Of a DNA stretch of 64,000 bases, positions 1 through 13,000 are shown piece by piece. Numbering within the stretch: position 1 is the first letter of the stretch; each line of letters begins with the position of its first letter. The DNA comes from Agapetus fuscipes. Lineage: Eukaryota > Arthropoda > Insecta > Trichoptera > Glossosomatidae. The notes below the pieces were generated by a model. The model was not told where the DNA came from and searched no databases. It worked only from the letters and a program-made list of their open reading frames with translations. The stretch spans positions 10,168,001 through 10,232,000 of the forward strand of contig OX637344.1 in NCBI GenBank assembly GCA_951799405.1. The letters run 5' to 3'. A program made the translations under genes and the position numbers.

Positions 1-870
1 TTCTTTTGTATAGAATGGACTCGGTACATTTCAAAATAGTGGAGGAAAATATGTGATGTCACTCCCTGGGCTAGAGACAGGACAATCAGTCATAACTTCA
101 ATACAATATTATGAAGGTAGATTGAAAATGCATGATTCACATTTAGCACAACAGTACTGTCGCCAGCATTTATTTTACAATGCTGTAAATTAAAAAATAA
201 ATCCCGGACTATCAGGAATTCATTTTTAATTTACAATGCATGACAACACATAACTTTCATTAATAGAATATGTCAGTACTATTAATTAATGATTGCTATC
301 CACTCAAAGAAAAGTAAAGGGTTAAAGAATTAAATGTGTAAAAAAACTAAAGCATTTGAAGTTATCGAATAAGTAAATTAAAAAACGAAATTTTGTATGA
401 AAATAAACTTTCATTAGATGTCAGTGCTATTCATAAAAGATTGATATCAACTTTGAAGTAAAAAGAATTGAAAAGCGAACAATACAAAAAAATATCCAAG
501 AATTTTTCTATGAAGACAGACAGTGTAAATATGTGCAGTTTTTTTTCACTTATTTAATACTTCGATATAGAAAATATTCATTACATAACATTTATTTTTT
601 CATAAAAAGTATCCCAGTTATTTTTAAAAAAATGAAAAGGCCCCAGATATTGAATGTCACAATGACTAGAAGGAGTTGCATTACATAGACATTTACTAGT
701 ATTTACAGAATTATATTTTTAATGTTACTTAAGCTTGGCCAATCAGAAAGCCGCCTGACGCAGCAGGAAGCAATATAGAGGCTGACGTAGCGATCTTCGC
801 CCGACAGAGCTCATGCAACCAGACTGACTGATCGACTATCATTTTTTGTCATGACATAACACTTTCTGTG
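1..870. other. AT-rich DNA, no gene seen
   Basis: Long A/T runs, no open frame of note and no recognised repeat boundary. A short GC-richer patch around 735-830 is unassigned. Confidence 0.4.
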
Positions 871-877
871 TGGCCTA

Positions 878-1076
878 GGCTTTACAGGTGGTAATGAGGT
901 TGACTACCCATCCTGTAAAAAGTGGTTCACTTTTACCCCTGTTTCAGGAAAGGTCAGCATGAGTTGCAGGGTTCATTTGAAGTAGTACACACGCAGTATG
1001 TGTTAGCTTGCGTGTGTGCATTGAATATGAACCGTACTGTTAACTTATCTTTGCAACATAGATACATTAAGATAAG
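878..1076 (+). repeat. TTAGA-tail repeat (family R), diverged copy
   Basis: Family R is the commonest repeat here, about 265 bp: it opens TTCCTTGACTTATAGGTTGG, then has CACCCCTGTTTCAGGGAAGG, AGAGTTGCAGGG and GTGTAAGCGCGAACTTA blocks, and ends in TTGCAACTTAGATTAGATTA. This copy retains the start, the CCCCTGTTTCAGG block and a weak end. Confidence 0.65.
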
Positions 1077-1591
1077 ATGTGTGTTTTGATGGTTACTATA
1101 AGCTGTTTTGTTTTTTTTTAATTCAAGCATATTGGAGTGACTGCAAAAATTATGAATTTATCAGGGAATATATAGATAACTGACAGATTTTATACATATT
1201 TTCTTAATTTAAATAATTTTGTTTGAATACTCTACTGTTTGATAAAACCATTTTGTTCACAACCGTACTAGAGGTATATCATAGAATAAGTAACCCGAGG
1301 TAACCACGATAATTTCTTATCAACGTGAAGTCCCATGATCAAATCCGTGCGACCATATAAATCTGCAATGTTGGCAGCTAAGGCTTTTCAATTTGAAATT
1401 AGAATTACGGTCATTAGGCATGTAATATAGAATTTGAAAAAAGGATTTTATGAATTTTGTAGAAAAGAGCAGATTTCTCTTCTCCCGATGACGTAAAATA
1501 CAATTTCAAGGAAACTTTGTTGTTCTTCTCAACAACACGGATTGTAAAATTCATTCTTTTTAAATTGTATACAAAATGTCCAAGGACAGTA

Positions 1592-1750
1592 ATGGCGGTA
1601 TTCACCATTGCCATGTGAATGCTTAAGTTTTGCTAAGGAAAAATTTCTAGTAAGTATCGAAATAGTAGTAAGTAATCTATTTCGATACTTACTAGGAATT
1701 TTTCCTTAGCAAAACTTAAGAATTCACATGGCAATGGTGAATACCGCCAT
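1592..1750. repeat. Near-perfect 74-bp-arm palindrome (foldback)
   Basis: Left arm 1592-1665 and right arm 1677-1750 are inverted copies with 2 mismatches in 74 and an 11-nt spacer. It would fold as one long hairpin on either strand. Likely a foldback MITE; a source of hairpin small RNA is possible. Confidence 0.85.
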
Positions 1751-1814
1751 AATTCTAATTTACAATCAATATAATTTTAATGTCGCAGAATCACTTTGAA
1801 TTAAATTTGTTGTA

Positions 1815-2116
1815 ATGCTACTAAGCTACACATATGGTGTAACTTCTTTCCATGTTTTCCTCGAAGGATTCACATGTGGTGAGTGGAAGCTATTTATTTT
1901 TACAAGGGGCCGGCCTTACAACCACTTCAGTTGAAGTAGGGGTTCCCAGCTCCTGAAGGGGCTGGAAGTCATTTCTTGTGAAGGTTGAGTTAACATTGCT
2001 GGTATTTTATTTTGGGTTTGAAACACCAAAACGGGATTTCTGACAACATCGGTAGGAATCAAACCCGAGTTCTTAGCATGGAATGCAAGCATTCTACCAA
2101 CTGAGCTATCGACCGA
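1815..2116 (-). mobile_element. tRNA-derived SINE (family T), near full length
   Basis: Family T reads, on its own strand, a tRNA-like head (GGTCGATAGCTCAGTTGGTA box A; GGTTCGAATCC-type box B), then AAATGATTTCCC, ACCGGCAAGG, CACAAGAAATGAG, CCCCACTTCAACTGAAGTGG, GGCGTAAGGCC, and an end at TGTGTAGCTTAGTTGCGTA. This copy is complete, with head at 2040-2116. Confidence 0.85.
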
Positions 2117-3144
2117 TTGCTAGCTCTGTTATTAAGTGTAACAAATTAATATGATAGGTACAGGGTGCTAAAATTGAAATGGATTGGATTACCAGGAGTT
2201 TATATAGCAGTTACAATTTGATACATAAACAAATTCCTTGTATAATATTGCATTGTTTTTATAAATTCAGAAAGACTAAAGAACAAACAGATTCGCTTCA
2301 GTGAATCAACTGGGTTTTACATATAAATGGTTGATTCAAAAGAGGCACTAAGTACCATAGTGGTCAAACTGAAAAAAAAGGAAAACGCATTTGAGAAGGT
2401 TACAACTATTCATCAGATTTTTTTAATCAAACTGTATACTTTGTTCAAAATTGAATATTGTGGTCATTGATCAACCTAAAAGTTACACATAGAGCATCTG
2501 AGCCGATTTGGGAACCAAAAAAAGGCACGCTGCACACAAACAAGGTCTTGTTATAATCAGTTTCCAGGCAACCGCCATGTTTATCTCTCTTCTCGTTTAC
2601 GTGTGATGTTACTATCTGATCTCTCACTTTTGTGTTGTTTGCCTTGTATTCAGTTTCGTGGTATGTTTGTAAATGTGGGAAAAAACAGACGTAAGCCATC
2701 TATGTATTTTATATTGATCGATGATTGCGGTACTTAGTGCAGTATTTAAATACACAATTCATATTCATAACGTAACCATACACTTAGTATAGAGAAGGTG
2801 ATTCATTTGATGATCAGTCTAGTAGAAGTATAAGAGAATATTTGTGAAAAATTATAAATTCTGCTCTTCAATATTAAATAAAAGCAAAATACACAGGTAA
2901 AAATAATATATTGCTTATTCTTAGCATAAAATTGTATTAGTTTTACACATTAAATATTTTCAGCGTCAAAGAGAAATATAAAAATAAGAATTGCTATTTT
3001 AAAATGATTAATTGCGGGGATGATTAAGTACTTAGGTAGGTTTCAGTTTGAATCCAAGTGCTGGATACAATAAAAAAAACAGAGAAGTTGGCGCTCTGTA
3101 TGATTGCAGAGAAAAAATATATTTGGCGTTGGCTAGCGGTGAAC

Positions 3145-3575
3145 GGCCAGTTGTGTTGTTTGGATGTGATGCCTGGAGTCTGACTCAGAAGCAAGAAAAA
3201 TCTTGAAATGTCTTTGAGAACAAAATGCTTTGTCCCATTCTGGGGCATGTACCTGAGGGTGACAGATGGCGCATCTGTACCATAGTGGAGCTGAGGTCCA
3301 TATTTCAAGAGTCAAAATCAAGAAGACTTTAGTGGGTCGGACATGTAGTACTTACAGAGTACTCCGGGATATCAGAAGTGTCTTGAATGGCGCTACTTCA
3401 GACCAATCAGACAACTTGGACGTCCCAAGATACAGTCGACAGTGTGGAGGCCGACGCGGAAGTCCTGGAAGTAAGGGGACCATGGAGGGAAGCAGCACTT
3501 GACAGAGAGTCCTGAAGATTGTGATACGGGAGGCCCTGAGCTTTCAAGGCTTGTGAGCCGGATTAAGTAAGTAAG
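3145..3575 (+). mobile_element. Non-LTR retrotransposon 3' fragment (RT C-terminus), decayed
   Basis: Frames broken by stops encode pieces of the C-terminal region that is open at 16884-17460 on the other strand: the VLFGCDAWSLTQKQE-like part, the DRWRICT part and the GRPRxxWxxNVEADAEVL part. It ends in a GTAAGTAAG-type tail. Confidence 0.8.
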
Positions 3576-3727
3576 CAAGCTAGAAGATAGATTTCTCATC
3601 TTTGTGTATTTTTATCAGCAAGACAGTCAGTTGTAACCAAATTGAAAAATGTTTCTGAGCATTGCTGGAAAATCCCATGGACGATATTGGCAAAAGTTGG
3701 GATTCACACAAAAACAGAGCTCAACAA

Positions 3728-3948
3728 ATGAAACATCCTAATATTTATTTATTAACTCCAGTGGATGCCAGCAACAGATTCCGGAAAACAGCACTCAAGC
3801 GGCAACCGTTGGCCGTTAAAGCCTAAAGGTACAATTCTCTGATTTTGTTTGTATGAGAGATAAAAGTAACGGGTTAGAGGATGTCTACCGCAGCTAGTGT
3901 TCACAGTTGCCCCAGCAGGCACAGATAGTGAGGTTGTGTGAGCTGTCA
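3728..3948 (-). other. Mnt: Mnt 3' UTR with tandem poly(A) signals
   Basis: About 200 nt after the stop codon there are two overlapping AATAAA hexamers on the minus strand (plus coordinates 3744-3749 and 3748-3753). They give a natural end for the Mnt mRNA near 3730. The cleavage point is inferred. Confidence 0.6.
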
Positions 3949-4095
3949 CTATGAGTGTGGGGGCTGCAAGTGGCCTTGGCTAGAGGTCACCACCGTGACA
4001 GGCTCCATGAGGGTCGTGGCCGTGATGTACTGACCTCCCACGGTCATGGGCAGCTGCTGGCCCACCGAGGCCTTCAGGATGGGGCCAGTCACCAT
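3949..4095 (-). CDS. Mnt: Mnt coding exon 11 (C-terminus and stop)
   Basis: 147 nt including TAG; acceptor TGTCTGTTGCAG. Encodes MVTGPILKASVGQQLPMTVG and onward to HLQPPHS, then stop at 3951-3949. The Val/Thr/Met-rich end is similar in character to the end of vertebrate MNT. The 3' UTR follows. Confidence 0.87.
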   Translation of the reverse strand: MVTGPILKASVGQQLPMTVGGQYITATTLMEPVTVVTSSQGHLQPPHS

Positions 4096-7000
4096 CTGCA
4101 ACAGACAATAATCAACTTTGATAAATAAAAAGAAGAATTACAACATTGTAATGTACAGAAGAAAGACGTGGACGGTGAATGAAAGCAAACAAAGTATCTT
4201 GAGTTGAGAAAAACAGCTGATAAGACTGAATGATAGGTCCATAATGACTGGGTTATGAATGTGTGCAGTGTAACCGCATTAATTAACCCACAAGTAGTTG
4301 TTTCACCTAGTGATCAGTAGATGGTCTGCAACTATATATATATATATGAGGATAATTTATTTAATTAAAATTTAATACATGACAAAAGAGCGCCGTTTTT
4401 GTTTATGTCACACCTCCTAATCATGAATGAGATATTTTAAAAAGGTGCTGTTTGAGTGCTTTTTTTAAAAATGCCAACAGATTCCGAAACCCTCACTCCG
4501 GGTGGCAGTCTGTTCCACTCCACTGGTCCCGCAAACCGGAAAGCGCGATCCCCAAAATTAGTGCATATTTGACGGCGAGGCTGCATCAACCTGACAGCTC
4601 GACACCCCGCTGACCTAAGTGTCCGCCCCCTCACACTCACCTCAACGGGGGAAAACATGTCTGCCAGATATGATGGAGCCAAGCCATTTAGGGCTTTAAA
4701 TACCATCAAACACACACGGTAGACCACCCTCTCAGGAAAACGAAGCCAATGTAGTTCTTTTAACAGCGGAGTGATGTGAGAGAATTTGGACATCCCGAAG
4801 ATCAGTCTTGCGGCCGCATTCAAAACAGACTGAAATCTGTTCAGTTGCTTCTTTGACTGGCCGATATAAAGTGTGGAACAATAATCAATTCGGGACATCA
4901 CAAAAGCACTCACCAATGTTTTAACCACACCCGGCGGTAGACACCTCCTGATAGCCCTTATTTGGCGTAGGCCAAAAAATGAAGCGGCTATTGTTTTGTC
5001 AACCTGCTCCTCCATTGTGAGATTCCGATCCAGCATAACTCCCAAAAGTCTCACAGAGTTAGAAGGCCGGATCAAACTTCCCCCAATGGAGAGAGGTACC
5101 CCATTACCCAGGAGGTGATCGCGCCTGGATGTGGCCGACCACATAAGTTCGGTCTTGTTGGCATTGAGGATAAGGCCGTTTTGCTTCATCCATCCACCCA
5201 CCCACCTCCATGATGCAAGCAGACATCCTGCCTTTAAGGTCTTCAGTCTCATTGGGCCGACACTGAGAGTAAATCTGCCAATCATCAGCGTAAGAATGAG
5301 CAGAAAGGCCGTACTTTTCGACTATACTCTCAATGTCGGCTGTGTAAAGTAAAAAAAGAACTGGACCCAGCACGGACCCCTGCGGAACCCCAGAGTTGAG
5401 TGAGTAGACAGGTGAGACATCATCACAAATACGTACCGCCTGCTTGCGACCCACCAGGTAGGAGGTCATCCACTCCAGGGCCCCATTTCTCAAACCATAC
5501 GAGCCCTCCAATCTATTTATCAGTATTTCATGACTAACAGTGTCGAAAGCTGAACTCATGTCCAGAAGTGCCAACAAAGCAAGATTGCCCTGCTCCATTG
5601 CCGATATCATATCAGACGTGACCTTGAGCATACCAGTTTCTGTAGAATGACCTTTTCGATATGCTGATTGCCATTTCGGCATGAGGTTATTAGTTTCCAG
5701 ATACGATACCAGCCGGAGAGAGACAATCCGCTCCAACACCTTGGACAAGAACGGCAAATTCGACACCGGTCTGTAGTTAGAGGGATCACAAGGACTAAGT
5801 TGGGGCTTTTTTAAAATGGGAGTTATGAATGCCATCTTCAAAGACGCAGGGACAGTAAACTCACTATGATCAGTAAACTCACATTCCAAAGCACATATCC
5901 TAGATACACCAAATTCGAGTGCATTCAATAAGGGAAAAACTACATGGCATTACACCCACATGAAAATTCGAGATGGCTGCTACACAAAAAGAAACTAAGA
6001 CAGCTCTACGTTTTTAAAGAATGTAAGAGTGAGGGACTGTGATATGGTTGCCCACCTTCCCAGCCAGATGAGGACTTGCTGTGATGATGTGCGTGCCCTG
6101 GGAGACCACCAGAGGAGTCAGCCCATTCATCATGTGGGCGATGCTGCCCTGGGGGTCTGCAAATCACAATAAACGACAATCAATAACACAACCAACATGA
6201 AGTCTGATTCTTTCTTAACAGGCATTCAACATTCCAGCATGTTGGCTCTCTCAAGTCACGGATAATATTATTTATAGAGATAAGTGCTCCTTTAAAGACA
6301 TCAACAGTTTTTGCCTTCCTCATTCTACATCAGGCATGTTAAACACGCGGCTCGCGGAATTTGAGTTTGGCTTCTTTTTTTTATTGTGCACAACAGGTTA
6401 CCCTGATTACAGTGCACCCTCACAGCTATCAACACGCTGGGAGGAACTCTATTGTTAGATTTTTAAACCTTAATAAATTACACTAAAAAATTACCATATT
6501 TGACTTATTATTTAAGAGCTTTATACTCAGTGATAGGGTGTGGCGCCACAACGTCAGTACGGCTTTTTGGTACATATGAAATAAATCATGTCCTCACCGC
6601 CCTCAGGTATAGTCGTCAGGCAGATACAACCTGTAGCCCTGCAACAGGGTGGGAAATGCATGCCTGCAACAGAACATGCCTGCTGTAGGTGGCAGTATGT
6701 TGAACCCCTCCATTGGACACGTAAACGGGAAATTAGTGTGTGTTTAACTGTGCGGCTGAACCAAGACGACCACTCCATCTCCAACAGTTAGTTCTCAGAA
6801 CCTGTCACCTCAAGACTATCTCAAACAGTGAGAATATGCCAGCCAAATATGAAAGAGTCACACGCTTTGTATACCATCAAACACAGTAGACTCTACCCTC
6901 TCGGGAAAACAAAGCCAATGCAGTTGAATGAAGCCTCTGTCAGTAGCTATAAGGACAGATGGATGATGACCAGCTTACTCATGGCATGTATGGTGGCAGT

Positions 7001-10000
7001 GGGAGGTTGGGGCTTGATGGCTATGTGGTGCTGTGGCCGGTGCTGGTCTGAGGGTCTGCCAGCTCCCCCTGTCCCCACTCCTGCCTCTCCCAGCTTCTGC
7101 ACCTCGCGCAGCCTCTGGATTGGACTGTTGGCAGCTAAAATGATACAATGTATGGATTATTTAAAATGCAAGCCGACTAGACATTTTACAGACACAGTGA
7201 TGGTTGAAAAAAAGCCAGAAAACAGAAAAGTATGATGCTGTAAACAACAATACGAGCTAGGAAATAAATAATGAAACAAGCTGTTTGTTGTATTATGTGT
7301 TAAGTGTTCTATACCTACCATATTTTTTCAAATCTATGTTGAAACCGGTCTAAAAAGGTTAAGATGAAGAAGAATCAAGGGAAAACCCAGCAACGAAATA
7401 GCCTGCAAAAGCTGGCCTTACTTGTGAAAATAAATGAGATCATCAACATGCCAATCTCCCATAATATAAAGCTACAAAAAGTAATGAAATCACAAAAGAA
7501 GTAGAGGATGGACTCTAACACAATGGTCAGATGACATCAAAAGGTTATTTAGTCACCGGATGCCTCAGGATAGAAATGCCTAGCGATCTACGTTCAGCAG
7601 TGGATGAGAATGGCGGCTTAAATAAGTAAGAATGGAGATAAATAAATGAAATTTCCATATTTGACAATCATGACAAGAAGAAGTCTAACAGAAAGCAAAA
7701 TTTCAGTATCCGTGAGAGATGTTTACCTGTGCTAGGAAGGTCTACAGGAGCCAGGGCACCTCCTTGGCCTTGGAAGACCCTCAGGGTCTGCTGGGTGGAA
7801 AACAGCTGGATGGGGCTCACCACCAAGCCATTGCCATTTATCATCTGAAACACAAAACATACATCATAAAGGTAAGTGGCAAATTCCAAGTTTTAAAAAA
7901 AAAATCTTGCATTGGATACACGCAATGACATTTTTTCAATCAATACTCCAATAGTGGTACACATATTGCTCTCACCGTGGGTGACAGTTGAACCAGCAAA
8001 ATGAACCAATCTTGAAATGTGCTGTTCATCCTATGAGGAGCTCAAAAGGATTGCCTTGGATAAGGAGAAATAGCATCCCCAAGGTGTCATATGTCATCGA
8101 CCCCATGCTTGTTTGGCTTATCTACCATTTGATCAAAAAATAACCTTTCAATGAAATTGTCTTAACCTCTAAGGTAGTATGGCCGTACCCGTACGGCGGT
8201 AAATGTCATTGCAAATCGAAGTATGGCCGTACCGGTACGGTTGTGGTCATACAGGCTTTATTCATAAGCAAACGTCAGAAATGGATTAACCAACGGCATC
8301 TAGCGGCTTTCCCCCATAATATTTTAAAAACTAAACGAAGTTAGCGGTATTATCGACTTTACAAAAGCGATTTCAAAGTATGTGTGACGTCACAATCATC
8401 TTTCGTGGTGTTTGAAACCAGTTTGAACACGTGCGCGCTTGTCATCGCGTATACCGATATTTCTCCCGCGAAAATTGCATTTTTATACAGTTTTTCTTAC
8501 GTAAATTGTTTGGTGATAATTTTTTGAAAGTTTTGAACACGGTTTTATTTAAAACAAAACGTATTTTGTTTGGTGTTTTTGTGTTTTATTGACAATATTT
8601 TTATTCTTTGCATACCTTTATTTACGTACTATTTGATAGCGAGAGCCCGTTTGTAACTTTGTGTTGCGGAATTTTTGTGTTGTAATTTTTCTTTTATAAA
8701 TTATCTGTCCCTCAATTTACGATCATGTCGCATAGGGTTAGTGAAAAGGACATCTTCGATGCTTTAGTTGAAAGCGAAGATGAAGAGTTATACGAAAATA
8801 TTGACGATTTACCTATTGAGTCTGATAGCTCTTCTGAAGAATCTTCATCGTCAGAGGTAGAAGATGACCCTGAGCCGTCTACATCTAAACGCAGAAGACA
8901 AGAAGCGCGTAAACCGAATGCATCAGGAGGAAGAAGGGTTGAGGATGTGCCACTACGACTAACGGAAAGGCACTTCCCTTCCCTGTTCCCCAAACACAGG
9001 CACAAGGAAGCAGGACCCAAAGAAAGTGTCACGTGTGCAGTCATACAACTGTACGACCAAAGTGTCGAAAAGACACAAAATTCATGTGTGAAGTGTGCAA
9101 CGTCGCTTTGTGTATACATCCATGTTTCAAAGCCTACCACACTAAAAAACATTATTAGTCATGTTTTGTGTTTCATCTATGTATTTATATGTATATTTAA
9201 TTATTTTGTAAGTGTAAGTTTTCAATTACTTTTAGTGAAGTGAAGATTATTTTACTAGTTTACGAATATTTTGACACCGCAACCAATAGTTGACGACACC
9301 TGAAATAAACATAGGATTTTTCAATAAAAACTTTGAAAAATGGTAAGTTTTAATTTTTTTTTCTTTGAAAAATGGTAAGTTTTATTATTTATTATTGTGT
9401 TGAAGTCGTTAAACATAATACTTTTTATTTTAACCCTTTATATAAAAACTCACTCCGTATAGGTATTTACATCATACCAAAACTCACTACCTTAGAGGTT
9501 AAGAATCACATTCTACGCAATCTGAGATAAGAAAAAAATGTAAAATACGATAATGTGAGTTTTAAATATTTAAAAAAATAATTTCCATTTTTCATAAGAC
9601 ACATTGGTGCAGTACACATACAAATATTGCTCATGTGAAATTTCTCCTGATGAGAACAAGCACTAATGGGGCGATGTGGCATATGGAACTTTTTTCACAG
9701 GCAAGGGAGCCGGCCTTACGCTAACCACGTCACTCGAAGTGGAGGTTTCCAAGCTCAAGAGGGAGCTGGTTTTAATTTCTTGTGAAAGCTGAATAAATCT
9801 TGGTGGTATTTTTATTTTGGATTCTTGAATAAACACTGCGACAGGAAATCATTTCTGACACGCTTGGTGGGAATCAAACCTTAACTCTTGGCATGGAATG
9901 CAAGCAAATCTACTGAGTTATCAACTCCATTCATGAGGGTATTTTATATTAATGAAAAAATACTAATTTTGTAATTCAAGACCTCAAAACCTTTCAAATA

Positions 10001-13000
10001 TACCATTAAAATAATAAGATAGCATTCTCACTTGAGCTAGAGGGACATGAATTTGTGTTGGATGCACAATCTGCCCATTGACCGCTGACGCCACTGTTGT
10101 GATAATCTTCCTGTCGTGGGCATTCCCAGCCATGGCCTGGTTCACCGATGTGACAGTCAACGTGGGAAGCTTGTGCGTCCTCACAGCTTTCAGAGCCGGG
10201 CTGACCGTCAAGTTTAAAGTCCCCGGGGTGGTGACTCGACCAGTGGAAATCTGATTTCCGACAGAGACTTGATGGTTGGTGAGCACAGAGACTTGGTGGT
10301 TGACGATTTGCTGGTTCACCGAGGTCTGGTGGCTGTTGGTGGTTGCCTGGAAGGTGCCCAGGATCTGGGCGCGCTGGGGGATGGCTGTGCTGGTTTGGAG
10401 GTTTTGCTGAACACTTTGGTGGGGCGGTGACGGAGTTTGCTCTATTCGAGAGTATAACGCGGCGCCGTTTGTGTGAATATTGAGAATCTGTGAAAAACAA
10501 AGACACAATTGATATTGATGTATTTTAGGGCTTTGTGGTTTTTGTCAGAGAAAGTCCATTCTATAAAATTAGTTATCATTCAACATCAGTTATAAATGAT
10601 CCATCAATCTTTTTTCGGAAGGCAAAGCTGAAGAAGAAGCTGATTTAGATTTGATTACACCTGAAGCGTAAGCAGAGATATAAAAAGTGGAAGGCAACTG
10701 TGGAAATATTTTTTTCATCGCGTCAGGGTAGATAAAAGAAAGCTGTTTTGGAGACTTTCAAAGCAGCTCTGATGGTGATAGATCATTTAGGGTCTGGAGA
10801 GTTGCTTTCTGGATCTGTTGCTGAACTATCAGAGCTGGAGCTTTCGGACGGGATCTTATGCTAATCTTAAGAGGGCGCCTTCCAAATATGGCTTTGAGTT
10901 TTGACCTCTAATTGCTTCGGTTCCCGCGCGCTGCGGCGCGCGCATCGACTCTACCGCTCCGTGCACGCGCGATCACTCAAACTCAGATAAATCATAACAT
11001 AAATGGAAGTGTTCATTTTTGATAATCATTATGGCTTATATTTTGCATTTTTATATACCTCATACATTTGAGGAATATGGATGTAGAATATAAGGTTAAA
11101 GGTGTACATACTGCGTGTGATGCCTGCATATTTTTTTTTACAGAGATAAATTTCATTTTTGTAAACTGTTACATACCTATTGTAAAAATTAAAGTTGGAT
11201 TATACCGGTGGCATTTCAGTTCGGGCCATTGAGATGTGAATTACATGCAAACAGTAAACTCAACGTGATAAAATATATACTGTACGGCTGTATAACCAAA
11301 TAATATTTCCATTTTTATTTATAATAAATTTACAGAATGATTTATTCGGTAAGCATTGTTTTTGTTTCTATCATAGCTCAAGTGTTCTATCAGTAGACAG
11401 GCCGTTCAATTTATTAGAATATAGGGCAATATCTAAATAAGAATCTAAGTTGCATAGATAAAGTACATTTAGGAACTTATATAACATGCATTTGTACAAG
11501 TAGACACGTATAAGTTCGTGCTTACACATGCCGCAAATGGACCTACCTAGTAGTTAACAAAAGCACCAAATCCTTATTTAGACCTGTAGCATACATAGTA
11601 AAAATATCCATGATCATCGCCGATATTTGTTAAAAATGGTACCTACTGAAAGAAGAAGAAGAATTCCTTGTTACGTTTTGCAAAAGTTTTATTATCGAAA
11701 CAACGATCGCATGCGAGAACGAATTTACTCTTATCTATTATATTTTTCTTCTCTTCAGAGAAGTACCTTTTATGTAAAAAAAAACATACGTGTAAACTAA
11801 ACAACAACGTTTAAAAAAACAAGGAAACTGGAACGCTAACTAGGAACGCTATTTAAGTTTTCATACATTTGCGGGTAAAGGTACGTCAAAAGTATATATT
11901 AAAAAAGTAAATACTTGGCGCAAGTGGCAAATCTATTCGAATCGAATATGTTTGTCTCTTTTCAACTCGAAGCGCTACCCGGCGCAAAATGTCAAGCGGT
12001 GCCGTGCGATATAAACGGCAAACATGTTTGCCTAACCAAATTACATTTTTCGGAAAGTAAAGGATCCAAATCAATGAAAATTTTAACACTATTATTCATA
12101 CACATCAGACTTTTTTACTGCCATTATAATAAAGAGTTGCAATCGCTTGACAGCACGATTCTGAAAAGTTTGCTCGATAAAAAAAACACGAAAAACTCTA
12201 ATTTTTCACTTTTTACTTGATTTTTTTCTTGTTTTCTGACATTTTAAAGCATAACATTACTTTTTTTCACGGGACACACGAAGAGCTAAATGCAATAGGT
12301 AAAATAAATGTGATAATAAAGACTTCGACAAAACTAAACATCTCAAGTTTGGAATAAAAAAGGGTGAATGCTTTAGTAATGTGGCATTCCACAATTTTTA
12401 AATAAAAAAACCCTGAATGTATTTTCAATTGTTTTGTCTTAATATCTGCACAAATGGTTTTTTATATTTGTTATTAGTACTATCTTTCAGACGGGCAAAT
12501 ACAATGTAAGGCGTTAATCAAATTTCATCCAAATTTGAATCTTAGTTGCAAAGATATTTTACATTTGAAAACTCCTATAACATGCATTTCCACAAGCAGA
12601 CATGTATAAGGACAACATAAAAACCCAATCTCAAAATAACATAAGCTCTGCAACTCTTGCCGACCTTCCCTAGAACAGGGGTGACATTCGTAAAGTGAAC
12701 TATTATTTACAGTATGGGTGGTCAGCCTCATACCAACCTTTTATACAAATTAAAATATTTTTGAGAATAAAGCCTACCTTGCACGGTATGCTACGAGCCG
12801 TACCTGATTGTCATAATATTATACTCGTATCATTGAACTGACTGCTTGACATCAGCAATAATAATAATTCCGTTGTCCGTAGCGTAGGGCTTGCGTGAAT
12901 TATAATATGTATCTCACTGGAGCAGCCTCGACCTCGAGTATATAATAATATAAACTCCCTTCGATTGCGTAAATCGAAAATGAATGAAATATACGACGGC

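Larger units (their letters stand above)
8098..9685. mobile_element. MITE (family M) split by a piggyBac insertion
   Basis: Ends CATCGACCCCATGCTTGTT and AACAAGCACTAATGGGGCGATG form imperfect terminal inverted repeats. The same element without the insertion is at 34525-34925 and, inverted, at 56108-56392. The piggyBac sits at a TTAA that is present once in both empty copies. Confidence 0.75.

Noticed and set aside
8712..9152. 146-codon minus-strand frame opposite the piggyBac remnant
   Set aside because: Shadow of the acidic/Ser-rich transposase N-terminus; no motif of its own.
10006..10506. Alternative 166-codon open frame over Mnt exon 7
   Set aside because: It is a shifted reading of the exon; the Gln/Thr frame alone fits the splice phases on both sides.
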